This document shows, piece by piece, positions 16,860 through 27,144 of a stretch of 52,275 nt of DNA (positions are counted from its first letter, which is position 1; each line of letters opens with the position of its first letter). This DNA is from Thermus scotoductus DSM 8553 (GTDB taxonomy: Bacteria > Deinococcota > Deinococci > Deinococcales > Thermaceae): positions 1 through 52,275 of the forward strand of contig NZ_KB905740.1 of NCBI RefSeq assembly GCF_000381045.1, written 5' to 3'. The notes below the pieces were generated by a model. It worked only from the letters and a program-made list of their open reading frames with translations. It did not search any database and was not told where the DNA came from. The translations under genes and the position numbers were made by a program.

Positions 16860-18158
16860 ATGCATAAGGTAGTCATCGTAGGCCGACCCAACGTGGGCAA
16901 GTCCAGCCTCTTCAACCGCCTCCTGGGCAAAAGGAGTGCGGTGGTGGCCGATGTCCCCGGGGTTACCCGCGACCTCAAGGAGGGGGTGGTGGAAAGCGAG
17001 AAGGGCCGCTTCCTCCTGGTGGACACCGGGGGGCTTTGGTCGGGGGACCGCTGGGAAAAGAAGATCCAGGAAAAGGTGGACCAGGCGTTGGAGGACGCCG
17101 AAGTGGTCCTCTTTGCCGTGGACGGCCGCTCAGAGCTCACCCAGGCGGACTATGAGGTGGCGGAGTACCTGCGGAAGAAGGGAAGGCCCGTGATCCTGGT
17201 GGCCACCAAGGTGGACGACCCCAAGCACGAGCACTACCTGGGCCCCCTCTACGCCCTGGGTTTCGGCGATCCCATCCCCACCTCCAGCGAGCATGCAAGG
17301 GGCCTCGAGGAACTCCTGGAAGCCATCTGGGAAAAGCTTCCTGTTCGGCACATCGAGTCGGAGCCGGAAGTGGCGGGCATCAAGCTCGCCATCGTGGGCC
17401 GACCCAATGCCGGAAAGAGCAGCCTCCTGAACGCCATCCTGGGGGAGGAACGGGTCATCGTGTCGGAGGAGCCCGGCACCACCCGGGACGCCATCGACGT
17501 GCACTTCACCTTCCGCGGCCAGCCCTTCGTCCTGGTGGACACCGCCGGCATCCGCAAGCGCCCGGAAAGCCTGGTGGAGGAGCTGGCCATCAGGCGGAGC
17601 CTTAAAGCGATAGAGGAAGCCGACGTGGTTCTTCTGGTCGTAGACCCGTTCCAGGTGGGGGACCGGGAGCTCAAGCTGGCCAACCACGCCCTGGAAGCGG
17701 GCAAGCCCGTGCTCCTGGTCATCACCAAGTGGGACCTGGTAAGGAAGGAGGAGGCCCCCAAGGTGCGCCGGGAGCTCAAGGAAAAGCTTGCGCACCTGGA
17801 GCATCTTCCCCGGGTCTACACCTCGGCCTTCACCAAGCAGAACCTGGATAAGATCTTCAGCGAGGCGGTGCGCCTATTCGAGCTCAACCACACCCGCATC
17901 CCCACCGCCGAGCTCAACCGCTGGCTTTCCGTCTGGACGGCGAAGGTGCAGCTTCCCAACTTCAAGGGAAAACCCTTGAAGATCTTCTACGCCACCCAGC
18001 CCGAGGTGGCCCCACCCACCTTCGTCTTCTTCGTAAACCACCCGGAGTTCGTGACCCGGGCCTTTGAGAACTACCTGAAAAACCGTATCGGTGAGGACCT
18101 GGGTCTTAAGGAAGTGCCCTTCCGCCTGGTCTTCCGCGGACGTCGGGAAGAAGGCTAG
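16860..18158 (+). CDS. der: Ribosome biogenesis GTPase Der (EngA)
   Basis: 432 residues with tandem GTPase domains, the hallmark of Der, which acts in 50S assembly. G1 motifs are GRPNVGKSS (near 9) and GRPNAGKSS (near 180). G3 motifs DTGG and DTAG and G4 motifs TKVD and TKWD are visible. The C-terminal KH-like domain follows. The frame is open from 16800, but ATG 16860 gives the conserved MHKVVIVGRPN start with GGGGTGAGG just upstream. The stop overlaps the convergent minus-strand gene by 4 nt. Confidence 0.96.
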   Translation: MHKVVIVGRPNVGKSSLFNRLLGKRSAVVADVPGVTRDLKEGVVESEKGRFLLVDTGGLWSGDRWEKKIQEKVDQALEDAEVVLFAVDGRSELTQADYEVAEYLRKKGRPVILVATKVDDPKHEHYLGPLYALGFGDPIPTSSEHARGLEELLEAIWEKLPVRHIESEPEVAGIKLAIVGRPNAGKSSLLNAILGEERVIVSEEPGTTRDAIDVHFTFRGQPFVLVDTAGIRKRPESLVEELAIRRSLKAIEEADVVLLVVDPFQVGDRELKLANHALEAGKPVLLVITKWDLVRKEEAPKVRRELKEKLAHLEHLPRVYTSAFTKQNLDKIFSEAVRLFELNHTRIPTAELNRWLSVWTAKVQLPNFKGKPLKIFYATQPEVAPPTFVFFVNHPEFVTRAFENYLKNRIGEDLGLKEVPFRLVFRGRREEG

Positions 18159-18700
18159 GGACGGCTTTCCCGGCGCGCGGAAGCCAGGAGGCCCGCGTCC
18201 ACCATAAACCCCACCACCACCCCTAAAAAGCGCCTTCCATCCAGAAGAAGCATGAGAAAGGCCCAGATGGCTGCCTCCCAAAAAGCCTCCGGTGCCAGCT
18301 TCTGGGCGTAGTAGAAAGGGGCGAAGGTGACCGGTACTTGCAGGAGCATGGAAAGGCTTTTCTTGGGATAGCGAAGGAGAAGCACCAGACTCCCCACCGC
18401 CCAACTCCAGGCGACACCTTCCGGCACCAGCCCCGCCCCCACCAGGTAGGCCAAGCCCGCCCAAGCGAGCCCGGCATCCAGGGGATAGTCTCAGGCGGCC
18501 AGGGGCGAAGGCCGCCTCGAGGCGCGGGCCAGCCAACCATCCAGAACATCCAGGGTCCAGCCCAGAAGCAAAAGGCGCACCACCCCGGCCAAGGCCTCGG
18601 GTCCCTCCCCCACCCGGAGGAGAACCAGGGCTACCACTCCACCCCGGGCCAAGGTGGCCAGATCAGCCAGAAGCCGAAGGAAGGGCTCCACTTTCCCCAT
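18155..18700 (-). pseudogene. CDP-alcohol phosphatidyltransferase family gene with in-frame TGA
   Basis: Read as one frame from ATG 18700 to 18155, the product would be about 181 codons, a normal size for this membrane-enzyme family. A TGA at 18491-18493 interrupts it. Before it are a hydrophobic start and the first half of the catalytic motif, LDVLDGWLAR (D-x2-DG-x2-AR). Directly after it is DYPLDAG, which supplies the last two Asp residues. The frame is continuous across the TGA and the downstream part has four more hydrophobic stretches, so a single substitution (for example TGG to TGA) would explain it. The start overlaps the sirtuin 3' end by 38 nt. Confidence 0.78.
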
Positions 18701-19421
18701 ATCCCAGCGCCTGCAAACCCTCCACCGCCCCCATGCGCAAGGAGAGGTGGGCCAAGGGAGTAAGGGGGGTGGGTTGGGGATTGACCTCAATCAGATAAGC
18801 CCCGCCTGTGAAGGCAATGCGTCCCAAGGAAGCCGCAGGCTCCACCTCAGCACTGGTGCCCACCACCAGGGCAACATCCGCCTCGGCAAAGGCTTTTTCC
18901 GCCTTCTCCCACGCTCCCTCGGGCAAAAGCTCCCCAAACCAGACCACATCGGGCCGGGCCCTATGTCCACACAGGGGGCAGAAGGGTGGAGGGGTGAAAG
19001 GGTCGGGGAGCAAGAACCGGTGCCCGCAAGCCTCACAGCGGGCTCGGAGGATATTGCCGTGGAGCTCCACCAGGTTCCGGCTTCCCGCCAAGGCGTGGAG
19101 GCCGTCCACGTTCTGGGTCACCAGGAGGAACGCCCCCCCTCGCCCAAGCACCTCCTCTTCCAGCCGCACCAGGGCCAGATGGGCGGGGTTGGGCTTGGCT
19201 TCCCGCACCCTGGCGATGCGCCAGGCATACCATTCCCAGACTCTTTCCGGGTTCCTGGCATACGCTTCCGGGGTGGCATAGTCCAGAGGGTTAAACTCCT
19301 TCCAAAGCCCCTCGGCATCGCGGAAGGTGGGAATTCCCGAGGGCTTGGAAATGCCCGCCCCCGTCAGGACCGCCACCCGCCTGGCTTCCTTCAGCCTTGA
19401 CCGGGCCTCCTCTAAACCCAT
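18663..19421 (-). CDS. cobB: Sirtuin, NAD-dependent protein deacylase
   Basis: 252 residues. NAD-binding GAGISKPSGIPTFRD is at 21-35, TQNVDGLH at 102-109, the catalytic His121 in ELHGN, a zinc site with Cys129, Cys132, Cys148 and Cys151, then VVWFGE, GTSAEVEP and LIEVNP. Tyr65 and Arg68 (YAWR) match the Y-x-x-R pair that in SIRT5/CobB-type sirtuins favours succinyl- and malonyl-lysine, so desuccinylation is likely. A leaderless -10 TAGCAT is 6 nt before the ATG. Divergent from nnr. Confidence 0.93.
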   Translation of the reverse strand: MGLEEARSRLKEARRVAVLTGAGISKPSGIPTFRDAEGLWKEFNPLDYATPEAYARNPERVWEWYAWRIARVREAKPNPAHLALVRLEEEVLGRGGAFLLVTQNVDGLHALAGSRNLVELHGNILRARCEACGHRFLLPDPFTPPPFCPLCGHRARPDVVWFGELLPEGAWEKAEKAFAEADVALVVGTSAEVEPAASLGRIAFTGGAYLIEVNPQPTPLTPLAHLSLRMGAVEGLQALGYGESGALPSASG

Positions 19422-19427
19422 AAGCCC

Positions 19428-19446
19428 ATGCTACCAGGAGTATTCT
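19428..19446. promoter_or_regulatory. Divergent promoter region, sirtuin (minus) and nnr (plus)
   Basis: The gap between the two start codons is 32 nt. On the minus strand TAGCAT (19428-19433) lies 6 nt before the sirtuin ATG. On the plus strand TATTCT (19441-19446) lies 7 nt before the nnr ATG. Both fit leaderless starts. Confidence 0.5.
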
Positions 19447-19453
19447 GGGGTTC

Positions 19454-20914
19454 ATGATCACCTCCCTGCGGCTCTTCACCCCCGAGGCCATGCGGGAAGC
19501 CGATCAGAAGGCGGTGGAAATGGGCTACCCCTCCCTTCTCCTCATGGAATGGGCGGGGATGAAGGCAGCACGGGTCTACCAGGAGCTTTTCGGCCACCGC
19601 CCCGCCGTGGTTCTCGCCGGCAAGGGGAATAACGGCGGGGACGGGCTGGTGTTGGCCCGGCACCTCCACCTGGCCGGGGTGCCGGTACGGGTCTTTGCCG
19701 CCGAAGGCCAGGGCGGGGATGCCCTTTTGGCCCGGAGGGCCCTCGAGGCCCACGGCCTGGAGATCCGCCCCCTGGAGGAAGCCATCTGGAACCGGGAAGA
19801 AGTGCTGGTGGATGCCCTCTTCGGCACCGGGTTGAAAGGCCCTTTAGAGGGTTTCCATGCAGGTTTGGTGGAACGGATGAACGCCTCCGGGCTTCCCATT
19901 TTGGCCCTGGACCTGCCCTCGGGGCTTCCCTACTCCCCCCACGTGCAGGCCACCGCCACCGTGGCCTTTGCTGCTTTTAAGACGCCCCACTTCCTCCACC
20001 GGGAAGCCTGCGGAAAGCTCTTCCTGGCGGATATCGGCCTGCCCAAGGCCCTTTTGGAGCGGGAGGACCTCCCCGAGATCGCCACCCCCGAGGGGCTTCT
20101 TCCCCTTCTTCCCAAGCGTCCCCTCACCGCCCACAAGGGAAGCGTGGGCCGGGTGGGAATCCTGGGGGGCTTTCGGGGCGAAGGCCTCCGCTACGCCGGG
20201 GCCCCGGTACTGGCCGCCTTGGGAGCGTACCGCATGGGGGCGGGGCTGGTGCACCTGGTGGCCCCGGAGGGCATTCCCTTGGAGCCCCTCGAGGCCGTCT
20301 TCCACCCTGTCCAGGCGCCTGCCTTGCCGTCCGTGCGGGTGGAGGCCCTGGCGGTGGGCATGGGCGGGGGACCTTGGGGACGGGAATGGGCCCTAAAAGC
20401 CCTGGAAGCCCGGCTTCCCACGGTGCTGGACGCCGATGCCCTCCAGCCCGAGGTGGTGGAGCTCTACCGCCGCGCAGGCATCCCCGCCATCCTCACCCCC
20501 CATGCCGGGGAAGCGGGGCGGCTCCTGGGGGTGGCCCCGGAGGCGGTGGCCCGGGACCCCCTCGAGGCCGCCCGGACCCTGGCGGAGAAAACGGGGCTCG
20601 CCGTGGTGCTCAAGGGTAACCCCACGGTGGTGGCCCAAGGCACGCGGCTTTCCCTAAACCCCACCGGCAACCCCGCCCTGGCCACCGGGGGAACGGGGGA
20701 CGTGCTTGCAGGGGCCATCGCCGCCCTCCTGGCGGCAGGCCTTCCTCCTTTTGACGCCGCCCGGCTTGGGGTTTACCTCCACGGCCTGGCCGGGGACCTC
20801 CGGGCCGGGGAAAAGGGGGTGGGGCTCCTCGCCCGGGAGGTGGCGGAGGCTCTTCCCCGGGCGCGGAGGCTTTTGGAAGGAGGGCAGGCGCCCTGGCCCT
20901 TTTCCCGGGTATGA
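19454..20914 (+). CDS. nnr: Bifunctional NAD(P)H-hydrate epimerase / ADP-dependent dehydratase
   Basis: 486 residues, the length expected for the fused enzyme. The N-terminal YjeF_N epimerase domain (about 1-205) has LAGKGNNGGDGLVLAR and DALFGTGLKGP. The C-terminal YjeF_C/ribokinase-like dehydratase (about 220-480) has HKGSVGRVGILGG, the ADP-linked catalytic segment TGGTGDVLAGAI, and DADAL. It repairs hydrated, inactive NADH and NADPH, which form faster at high temperature. ATG 19454 follows a leaderless -10. Confidence 0.95.
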   Translation: MITSLRLFTPEAMREADQKAVEMGYPSLLLMEWAGMKAARVYQELFGHRPAVVLAGKGNNGGDGLVLARHLHLAGVPVRVFAAEGQGGDALLARRALEAHGLEIRPLEEAIWNREEVLVDALFGTGLKGPLEGFHAGLVERMNASGLPILALDLPSGLPYSPHVQATATVAFAAFKTPHFLHREACGKLFLADIGLPKALLEREDLPEIATPEGLLPLLPKRPLTAHKGSVGRVGILGGFRGEGLRYAGAPVLAALGAYRMGAGLVHLVAPEGIPLEPLEAVFHPVQAPALPSVRVEALAVGMGGGPWGREWALKALEARLPTVLDADALQPEVVELYRRAGIPAILTPHAGEAGRLLGVAPEAVARDPLEAARTLAEKTGLAVVLKGNPTVVAQGTRLSLNPTGNPALATGGTGDVLAGAIAALLAAGLPPFDAARLGVYLHGLAGDLRAGEKGVGLLAREVAEALPRARRLLEGGQAPWPFSRV

Positions 20915-20934
20915 GCGCCTCCTCCTGCCCTCAT

Positions 20935-21303
20935 TCAGCGGATAACCTTACCCTCGGCCTTGCTATATGAGTAGAAAAGGAGCTCGCCCAGGAAAAGCCC
21001 CAAAAAATACGGGGTACCGGCGGGTCCTTGAAGGAAACGGGTCCAGTACCCCGGGCTAACCAGCTCAACGAAATAACCAACCGCCAAAGTGGCTGCTAGG
21101 AGAGCCACCACTTCTTTCCTGTTCGTTAAGCGCACCTGCCCAAGGGAGACATAGTCCAACAGGGCCCCGGAGATAACCCCAAGGGCAAAGGTAGCGGGTC
21201 CGAGGACGCCCTCAAACCGGAGGGCTAAGAGCCCTAGCCCAACAGAAATGCCCAAGGCTAGCGTTCTCTTTGCAAAACCCCAAAGCCTTTGAAATCTATC
21301 CAT
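20935..21303 (-). CDS. Small four-helix membrane protein, partner of the Cys-rich protein
   Basis: 122 residues of unknown family. Four hydrophobic segments are visible (about 14-31, 34-53, 64-82, 97-113) with a basic N-terminus (MDRFQRLWGFAKR) and a basic C-terminal tail, and no catalytic motif. The ATG at 21303 lies 11 nt after the stop of the secreted Cys-rich gene, with AGGTAGGCGGTG upstream, so the two form an operon. By context it could be an export, anchoring or protection partner of that protein; this is inference only. It is convergent with nnr, 20 nt away. Confidence 0.75.
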   Translation of the reverse strand: MDRFQRLWGFAKRTLALGISVGLGLLALRFEGVLGPATFALGVISGALLDYVSLGQVRLTNRKEVVALLAATLAVGYFVELVSPGYWTRFLQGPAGTPYFLGLFLGELLFYSYSKAEGKVIR

Positions 21304-21314
21304 AGCAGCACCGC

Positions 21315-21689
21315 CTACCTACAAACATTTTGGCAAACCTCGGTACAAACAATTCGCGAAACGGCCTCGCAAGACCACGCACCCCCAACGCGCCTACAAG
21401 CATACTCAACAACCGGTCGGCAAACCTGTCGACAGACAAGGAAGCAGACAGGATTGAGGCTTGATCCACCTCCGCCACCCCCGCCATCCCCCGGATCCAG
21501 ACAAGGCTGGGCGCCACAGCTGAGGGGCGAAACCTGCTCCTCCACCCCCGCTTTCTCAAAAGGTTTCACCATCTCATCGCCCGGCAATGGGCAAGAAGGC
21601 CCTTCTTGAGGGAAGGGCATGGCCTGAGCCATGGCCACCGGCAAACCCAAGACCATAAACACAAGCCCTCCTAGAATGGCCAGCCTCAT
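21315..21689 (-). CDS. Secreted cysteine-rich protein with mirror-symmetric Cys pattern
   Basis: 124 residues. A signal peptide (about 1-22, hydrophobic core then VAMAQA) is followed by a linker with a run of seven glycines (69-75) and a compact C-terminal module. There are 11 cysteines: 33, 58, 63, 82, 86, 90, 98, 107, 115, 119, 123. The last eight are spaced 4-4-8-9-8-4-4, a mirror pattern that suggests two antiparallel helices each carrying a CxxxCxxxC face, joined by a VGG turn. I know no family with this pattern; alpha-hairpinins and twin-CxxxC proteins are only analogies. The start is firm: GGAGGTGAT lies 4 nt before ATG 21689. Codon use is unusual for Thermus (mostly GTT for Val, several TGT, AAT, TAT). 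Confidence 0.82.
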   Translation of the reverse strand: MRLAILGGLVFMVLGLPVAMAQAMPFPQEGPSCPLPGDEMVKPFEKAGVEEQVSPLSCGAQPCLDPGDGGGGGGGSSLNPVCFLVCRQVCRPVVEYACRRVGGAWSCEAVSRIVCTEVCQNVCR

Positions 21690-21707
21690 TATATCACCTC
21701 CATTCCA

Positions 21708-21733
21708 AGGATAGGGCTTCTTCTTCTTGTCAA
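21708..21733 (-). promoter_or_regulatory. Possible promoter of the Cys-rich operon
   Basis: On the minus strand a consensus TTGACA (21728-21733) precedes TATCCT (21708-21713). The spacer is only 14 nt, shorter than normal, so either spacing is unusual or the -10 is elsewhere. The TTGACA overlaps a palindrome CTTGACAAG facing the thrB side. Confidence 0.35.
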
Positions 21734-21776
21734 GACCCCAGAAAGCTCCTGGTATTCTGGGGGCGGTGTAGGACGT

Positions 21777-22655
21777 ATGGATCACCCAACCCGCCTCTAT
21801 GTCCCCGCCACCCTGGCTAACCTGGGCTCGGGGTTTGACGCCTTGGGGGTGGCCCTGGACCTCTACCTGGAGGTGGAGGCCGAGCCCGGCCAGGAGGACG
21901 CCTTTCTTTACGAGGGAGAAGGCCAGGTGGAAGGCCCGGACAACCTCATCCACCAGGGCTACCGGGCGGGGATGGAGGCCCTGGGACTCCATCCTGAGTC
22001 CTTGACCATCCGGGCCTTCAACCCCATCCCCCTGGCCCGGGGCATGGGGAGTTCTTCGGCAGCCCTGGTGGCCGGGGTGGCTCTGGCGGACCGGTTCTCC
22101 GGGGGAAAGCTGGGACGTGAGGGGGTCTTTCGGGTAGCCGCCAGCTTGGAAGGCCACCCCGACAACGTGGCCCCAGCCGTCTACGGGGGGTTTGTGGCCG
22201 CCCTGGCAAGCCCCCCCTTGGCCATCCCCTTGCCCAGGCCCCAAGGGGTCTATTTCGTTCTGGCCGTGCCCCCTTACGAGGTGCCCACCCCCTTAGCCCG
22301 GGCCGCCTTACCCGAGGTGGTCCCCTTAAAGGATGCCGTGTTCAACCTGGCCCGGAGCGCTCTCTGGCCTGCGGCTCTTTGTTCAGGAAGGCTTGAGGCC
22401 TTACGGGAAGCCTGCCGGGACCGCCTCCACCAGCCCCACCGGGCCCACCTGATGCCCGGGGTCCTGGAAGCCATTGAAGCCGCCTTGAAAGCCGGGGCCT
22501 TGGCGGCCTTCGTGGGCGGGGCCGGACCCACCTTGGCCGCCTTGGTCCGGGAAGAGGATATAGAAAAAGTAGCTGGGGCCCTCGAGGCCTACCGGGGAGA
22601 AGGGCGTACCTTGGTCTTGCGGATAGGGGAGGGACTCTTTTGGAAGGAAACCTGA
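21777..22655 (+). CDS. thrB: Homoserine kinase
   Basis: 292 residues. A GHMP-family kinase that phosphorylates homoserine on the way to threonine. Motif 1 is VPATLANLGSGFDALGVAL at about 9-27, the glycine-rich ATP loop PLARGMGSSSAALVAG near 83, and motif 3 FVGGAGPTLAAL near 246. The ATG at 21777 has only a weak GGTG upstream; TATTCT at 21753-21758 may be its -10. The end overlaps the DUF4388 gene by 16 nt. Divergent from the Cys-rich operon. Confidence 0.94.
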   Translation: MDHPTRLYVPATLANLGSGFDALGVALDLYLEVEAEPGQEDAFLYEGEGQVEGPDNLIHQGYRAGMEALGLHPESLTIRAFNPIPLARGMGSSSAALVAGVALADRFSGGKLGREGVFRVAASLEGHPDNVAPAVYGGFVAALASPPLAIPLPRPQGVYFVLAVPPYEVPTPLARAALPEVVPLKDAVFNLARSALWPAALCSGRLEALREACRDRLHQPHRAHLMPGVLEAIEAALKAGALAAFVGGAGPTLAALVREEDIEKVAGALEAYRGEGRTLVLRIGEGLFWKET

Positions 22656-23380
22656 AGGCTATCCCTCTGGTGGAGCTTCTGGAGCTTATTCACGGCCATC
22701 GGCGCTCGGGAATCCTGGAGCTTTCCGTAGGCCCCCTGCCCCTCTCCTTGCGGTTTTCCGGAGGGGAGGTGGTGGGAGCTGCCATCCTGGATTGGGAGGG
22801 CCTCGAGGCCCTCTTCACCTTCCCCCTGCACCCAGGGGAAGGAGCCTTCCGCTTTAGCGTGGGCCCGGCTATCCCGGACCCCCCCCTGATGCCCTTCTCC
22901 GCCCTTCTCGGGGAATGGGCCCGGGTAAACGACGAGTGGGACCGGTTCCGTACCCTGGTGGACTCTCCCAGCCGGGTCCTCGAGGCCATCCGCCCCCAAC
23001 CTCCCTACGAGGTATTCCAGGGTGGGAAGAGCGTGCGGGCCGCCGCCAAAGCCTGGGGTGTTCCCCTCCTCATCGCCATGGAAAGGGCCTATATGGGAGT
23101 GCGGGAAGGCGACCTCTACCCCCTCCGCCGCTACGCCTGGTATGCCCTGCGCATCAAATACCAGGGAAGAAAGGGCAAGACCCTGGAGGAGTTCGAGTCA
23201 ATCCAGGCCCTCCTGGACGGCACCCGCAACCTGGGGGAGGTAATCGCCTCGGGGGTGCCCGTGAGCCTGGTGCGCCGCTACCTGGTGCAGGCCCTGGCCT
23301 CGGGGGAGCTTACCCCCCCGGGCCGGGGCTGGCTCCTCAGGGACCTCACCTGGGAGATGGAAAAAGAAGAGGGAGCCTAG
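22640..23380 (+). CDS. DUF4388 (PATAN-type) domain protein
   Basis: 246 residues. The N-terminal 100 residues fit DUF4388/PATAN: a short helix (IPLVELLELIHGHRRSGILEL), then beta strands around LSLRFSGGEVVGAAI, found in bacterial signalling proteins of unknown partner. The rest is helical, with an LYPLRRYAWYALRIKYQGR region and no motif I know. The TTG at 22640 overlaps thrB by 16 nt and is the likeliest start by position. Role unknown; regulatory or scaffold is a guess from the domain. Confidence 0.75.
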   Translation: MEGNLKAIPLVELLELIHGHRRSGILELSVGPLPLSLRFSGGEVVGAAILDWEGLEALFTFPLHPGEGAFRFSVGPAIPDPPLMPFSALLGEWARVNDEWDRFRTLVDSPSRVLEAIRPQPPYEVFQGGKSVRAAAKAWGVPLLIAMERAYMGVREGDLYPLRRYAWYALRIKYQGRKGKTLEEFESIQALLDGTRNLGEVIASGVPVSLVRRYLVQALASGELTPPGRGWLLRDLTWEMEKEEGA

Positions 23381-23434
23381 CGTGCTTCCCCAAAGGGGAA
23401 CACCTCGCGTGCTTCCCCAAAGGGGAACACCTCG
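23381..23434. repeat. Tandem 27-bp repeat, each copy a hairpin
   Basis: Two identical 27-bp copies (23381-23407 and 23408-23434). Each contains TTCCCC-AAA-GGGGAA, a perfect 6-bp hairpin. They sit between the convergent DUF4388 and Thx genes, where they could end transcription from both sides, although no T-run follows. Confidence 0.85.
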
Positions 23435-23467
23435 AGGAAACCCCCAAGGCCCAGGTTTAGTGGAGGA

Positions 23468-23551
23468 TTACTTCTTCTTGCGCGGGCGGTACTTGCCGTA
23501 GGTGCCCCGCCAGATCTTACCCCTACGGGTGCGACGGTCGCCTTTGCCCAT
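23468..23551 (-). CDS. 30S ribosomal protein Thx (bTHX)
   Basis: A 27-residue, very basic peptide starting [20 protein letters not shown] and ending in KKK. This matches the Thx peptide of the Thermus 30S subunit, which sits in a cavity at the top of the head and is thought to stabilise it. AGGAGG lies 5 nt before the ATG. It follows rpsT by 10 nt and is probably co-transcribed with it, an easily missed gene because of its size. Confidence 0.95.
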
Positions 23552-23561
23552 CCCCGTCCTC

Positions 23562-23855
23562 CTAGGCGCTCACCGCAGAGAGGTACTTCTGCACCTTGCG
23601 CATCAGCCGGGACTTCTTCCGGGAAGCGGCATTCTTATGCAAGGTGGACCCCTTGGCCGCCTTGTCGATCAGGCTCTGCGCCATGCGCATGATCTTCAAG
23701 GCTTCCTCGGCCTTGCCCTCCTGGGCCAGAAGCACGGCCTTCTTGCTCAGGGTCTTGATGGCCGACTTCTTGGCCTTGTTGCGAAGCCTGCGCTTCAAAG
23801 ACTGCCGGTGCCGCTTCAGAGCGGAAAGGTTCTTCTTGGGCTTCTTCTCTGCCAT
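23562..23855 (-). CDS. rpsT: 30S ribosomal protein S20
   Basis: 97 residues, basic and helical. The start [19 protein letters not shown] and the [12 protein letters not shown] segment are typical of Thermus S20, which binds 16S rRNA at the bottom of the 30S body. The leader contains a small perfect hairpin, TGCCCC/GGGGCA at 23869-23883, that could take part in autoregulation. A possible promoter (TTTGCC, 18-nt spacer, TACACT on the minus strand) lies further upstream. Confidence 0.96.
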
Positions 23856-23912
23856 CGTTTTCCCCTCGTGCCCCTTAGGGGCAGACCAGGCCTAAGTGTA
23901 GCATACCCCGCC

Positions 23913-26164
<2,252 letters not shown>

Positions 26165-26168
<4 letters not shown>

Positions 26169-27142
26169 AGGCCGGATAGGTAGTCCAGAAGGGCCTTCAG
26201 CTCCCCCTCGCTTAAGGGCACCGCCGGCATCTGGCCCCGGCCCTGGAGCACAATCTCCCTCACCGCCTCTGGGGCTTTCAGGATGGGGTTTCCCTTAAGC
26301 CTGGGCCCCACTCCCCCCTGGGCCTCGGCTCCGTGGCAGGCGGCACAGCGGGCCTGGTAGACCGTTTTCCCGTCCGTTCCCCCCTGGGCCTGGGCGCGGG
26401 CCATGGCGATGAGGCCCTCCACCCTTTCCCTGGCCTCCCCGCCTACCTCCAGATACTTTTCCCAGGCGGCGATGGCCTCCTTCGCCTGGCCCCTCTGGAA
26501 GTAAATGTTCCCGAGGAAAAGCCAGCCCTCCGCAGCCTTGGGGTCAGCGTTCTGGGCGATCTCCAAGAACATCTGGGCCTCCTCCAGCCGCCCCCCCATG
26601 AAGAGGAGGATCCCCACCCGCCGCACGGCCTCGATGTTGGTGGGATCCTTCTTAAGCACCGCCAGGTAGGCCTCCGCCGCCTGGTCGAAGGCCTGAAGCT
26701 CATAGGCCCGCCTTCCCCAGGCCAGGAGGTCCGCCACCTCCCCGGTGCGCTTGGCCTTGTCCTGAAGCGCCTTAAGCTCCCGGGCTTCGGCCCGGGCGGT
26801 CACCGTGGTCTCCCCGGGAAGCCTGGGCAAAGTGTAGCGCCAAAGCCCCACGCCCAGGAGGACCACCACCCCTAAGGCCAGGGCCACGGGCCAGGGATTG
26901 AAGGGACGAGGCTCGGGGGGGCGCCAACCGTCCAAGGCCCGTTCCAGCTCCACCATCCGGGCCATGGCCAGCTTTTTCTCCTCCCCTTCCAGGCTCTTCA
27001 CCTCCTCCTTTAGGACCTCGAGCTCCCTCAAAAGCTCTTCCCGCCTGGGGGGCTCGGGAAAAGGCTCCTTGGGGCCCCAAACCGGCCTCAAGGCCAGAAG
27101 CAACACCGCCAGGAAAAGAACCAGGAAAATAACGGTGGCCAT
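26165..27142 (-). CDS. CcmI-like TPR protein fused to a cytochrome c domain
   Basis: 325 residues. Two membrane helices (about 3-19 and 86-105) flank a charged coiled segment, as in CcmI. TPR-like helices follow (about 130-245, e.g. AAEAYLAVLKKDPTNIEAVR). A C-terminal cytochrome c domain has heme motif CAACH at 266-270 and a likely axial Met305 in GRGQMPAVP. CcmI normally carries apocytochrome c to the ligase through its TPR domain; here the chaperone-like part is joined to a cytochrome that itself needs heme attachment. Located between ccmH and the Rieske gene. The family assignment of the TPR part is by order and topology. Confidence 0.82.
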
Positions 27143-27144
27143 CG

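Noticed and set aside
18491-18493. Selenocysteine at the in-frame TGA
   Set aside because: The family does not use selenocysteine at this place and I see no hairpin of the required type just downstream; a substitution or error is simpler.
21690-22244. Minus-strand frame extending the Cys-rich gene upstream to about 309 codons
   Set aside because: The extra part is antisense to thrB, and the ATG at 21689 has a near-perfect ribosome-binding site and a signal peptide.
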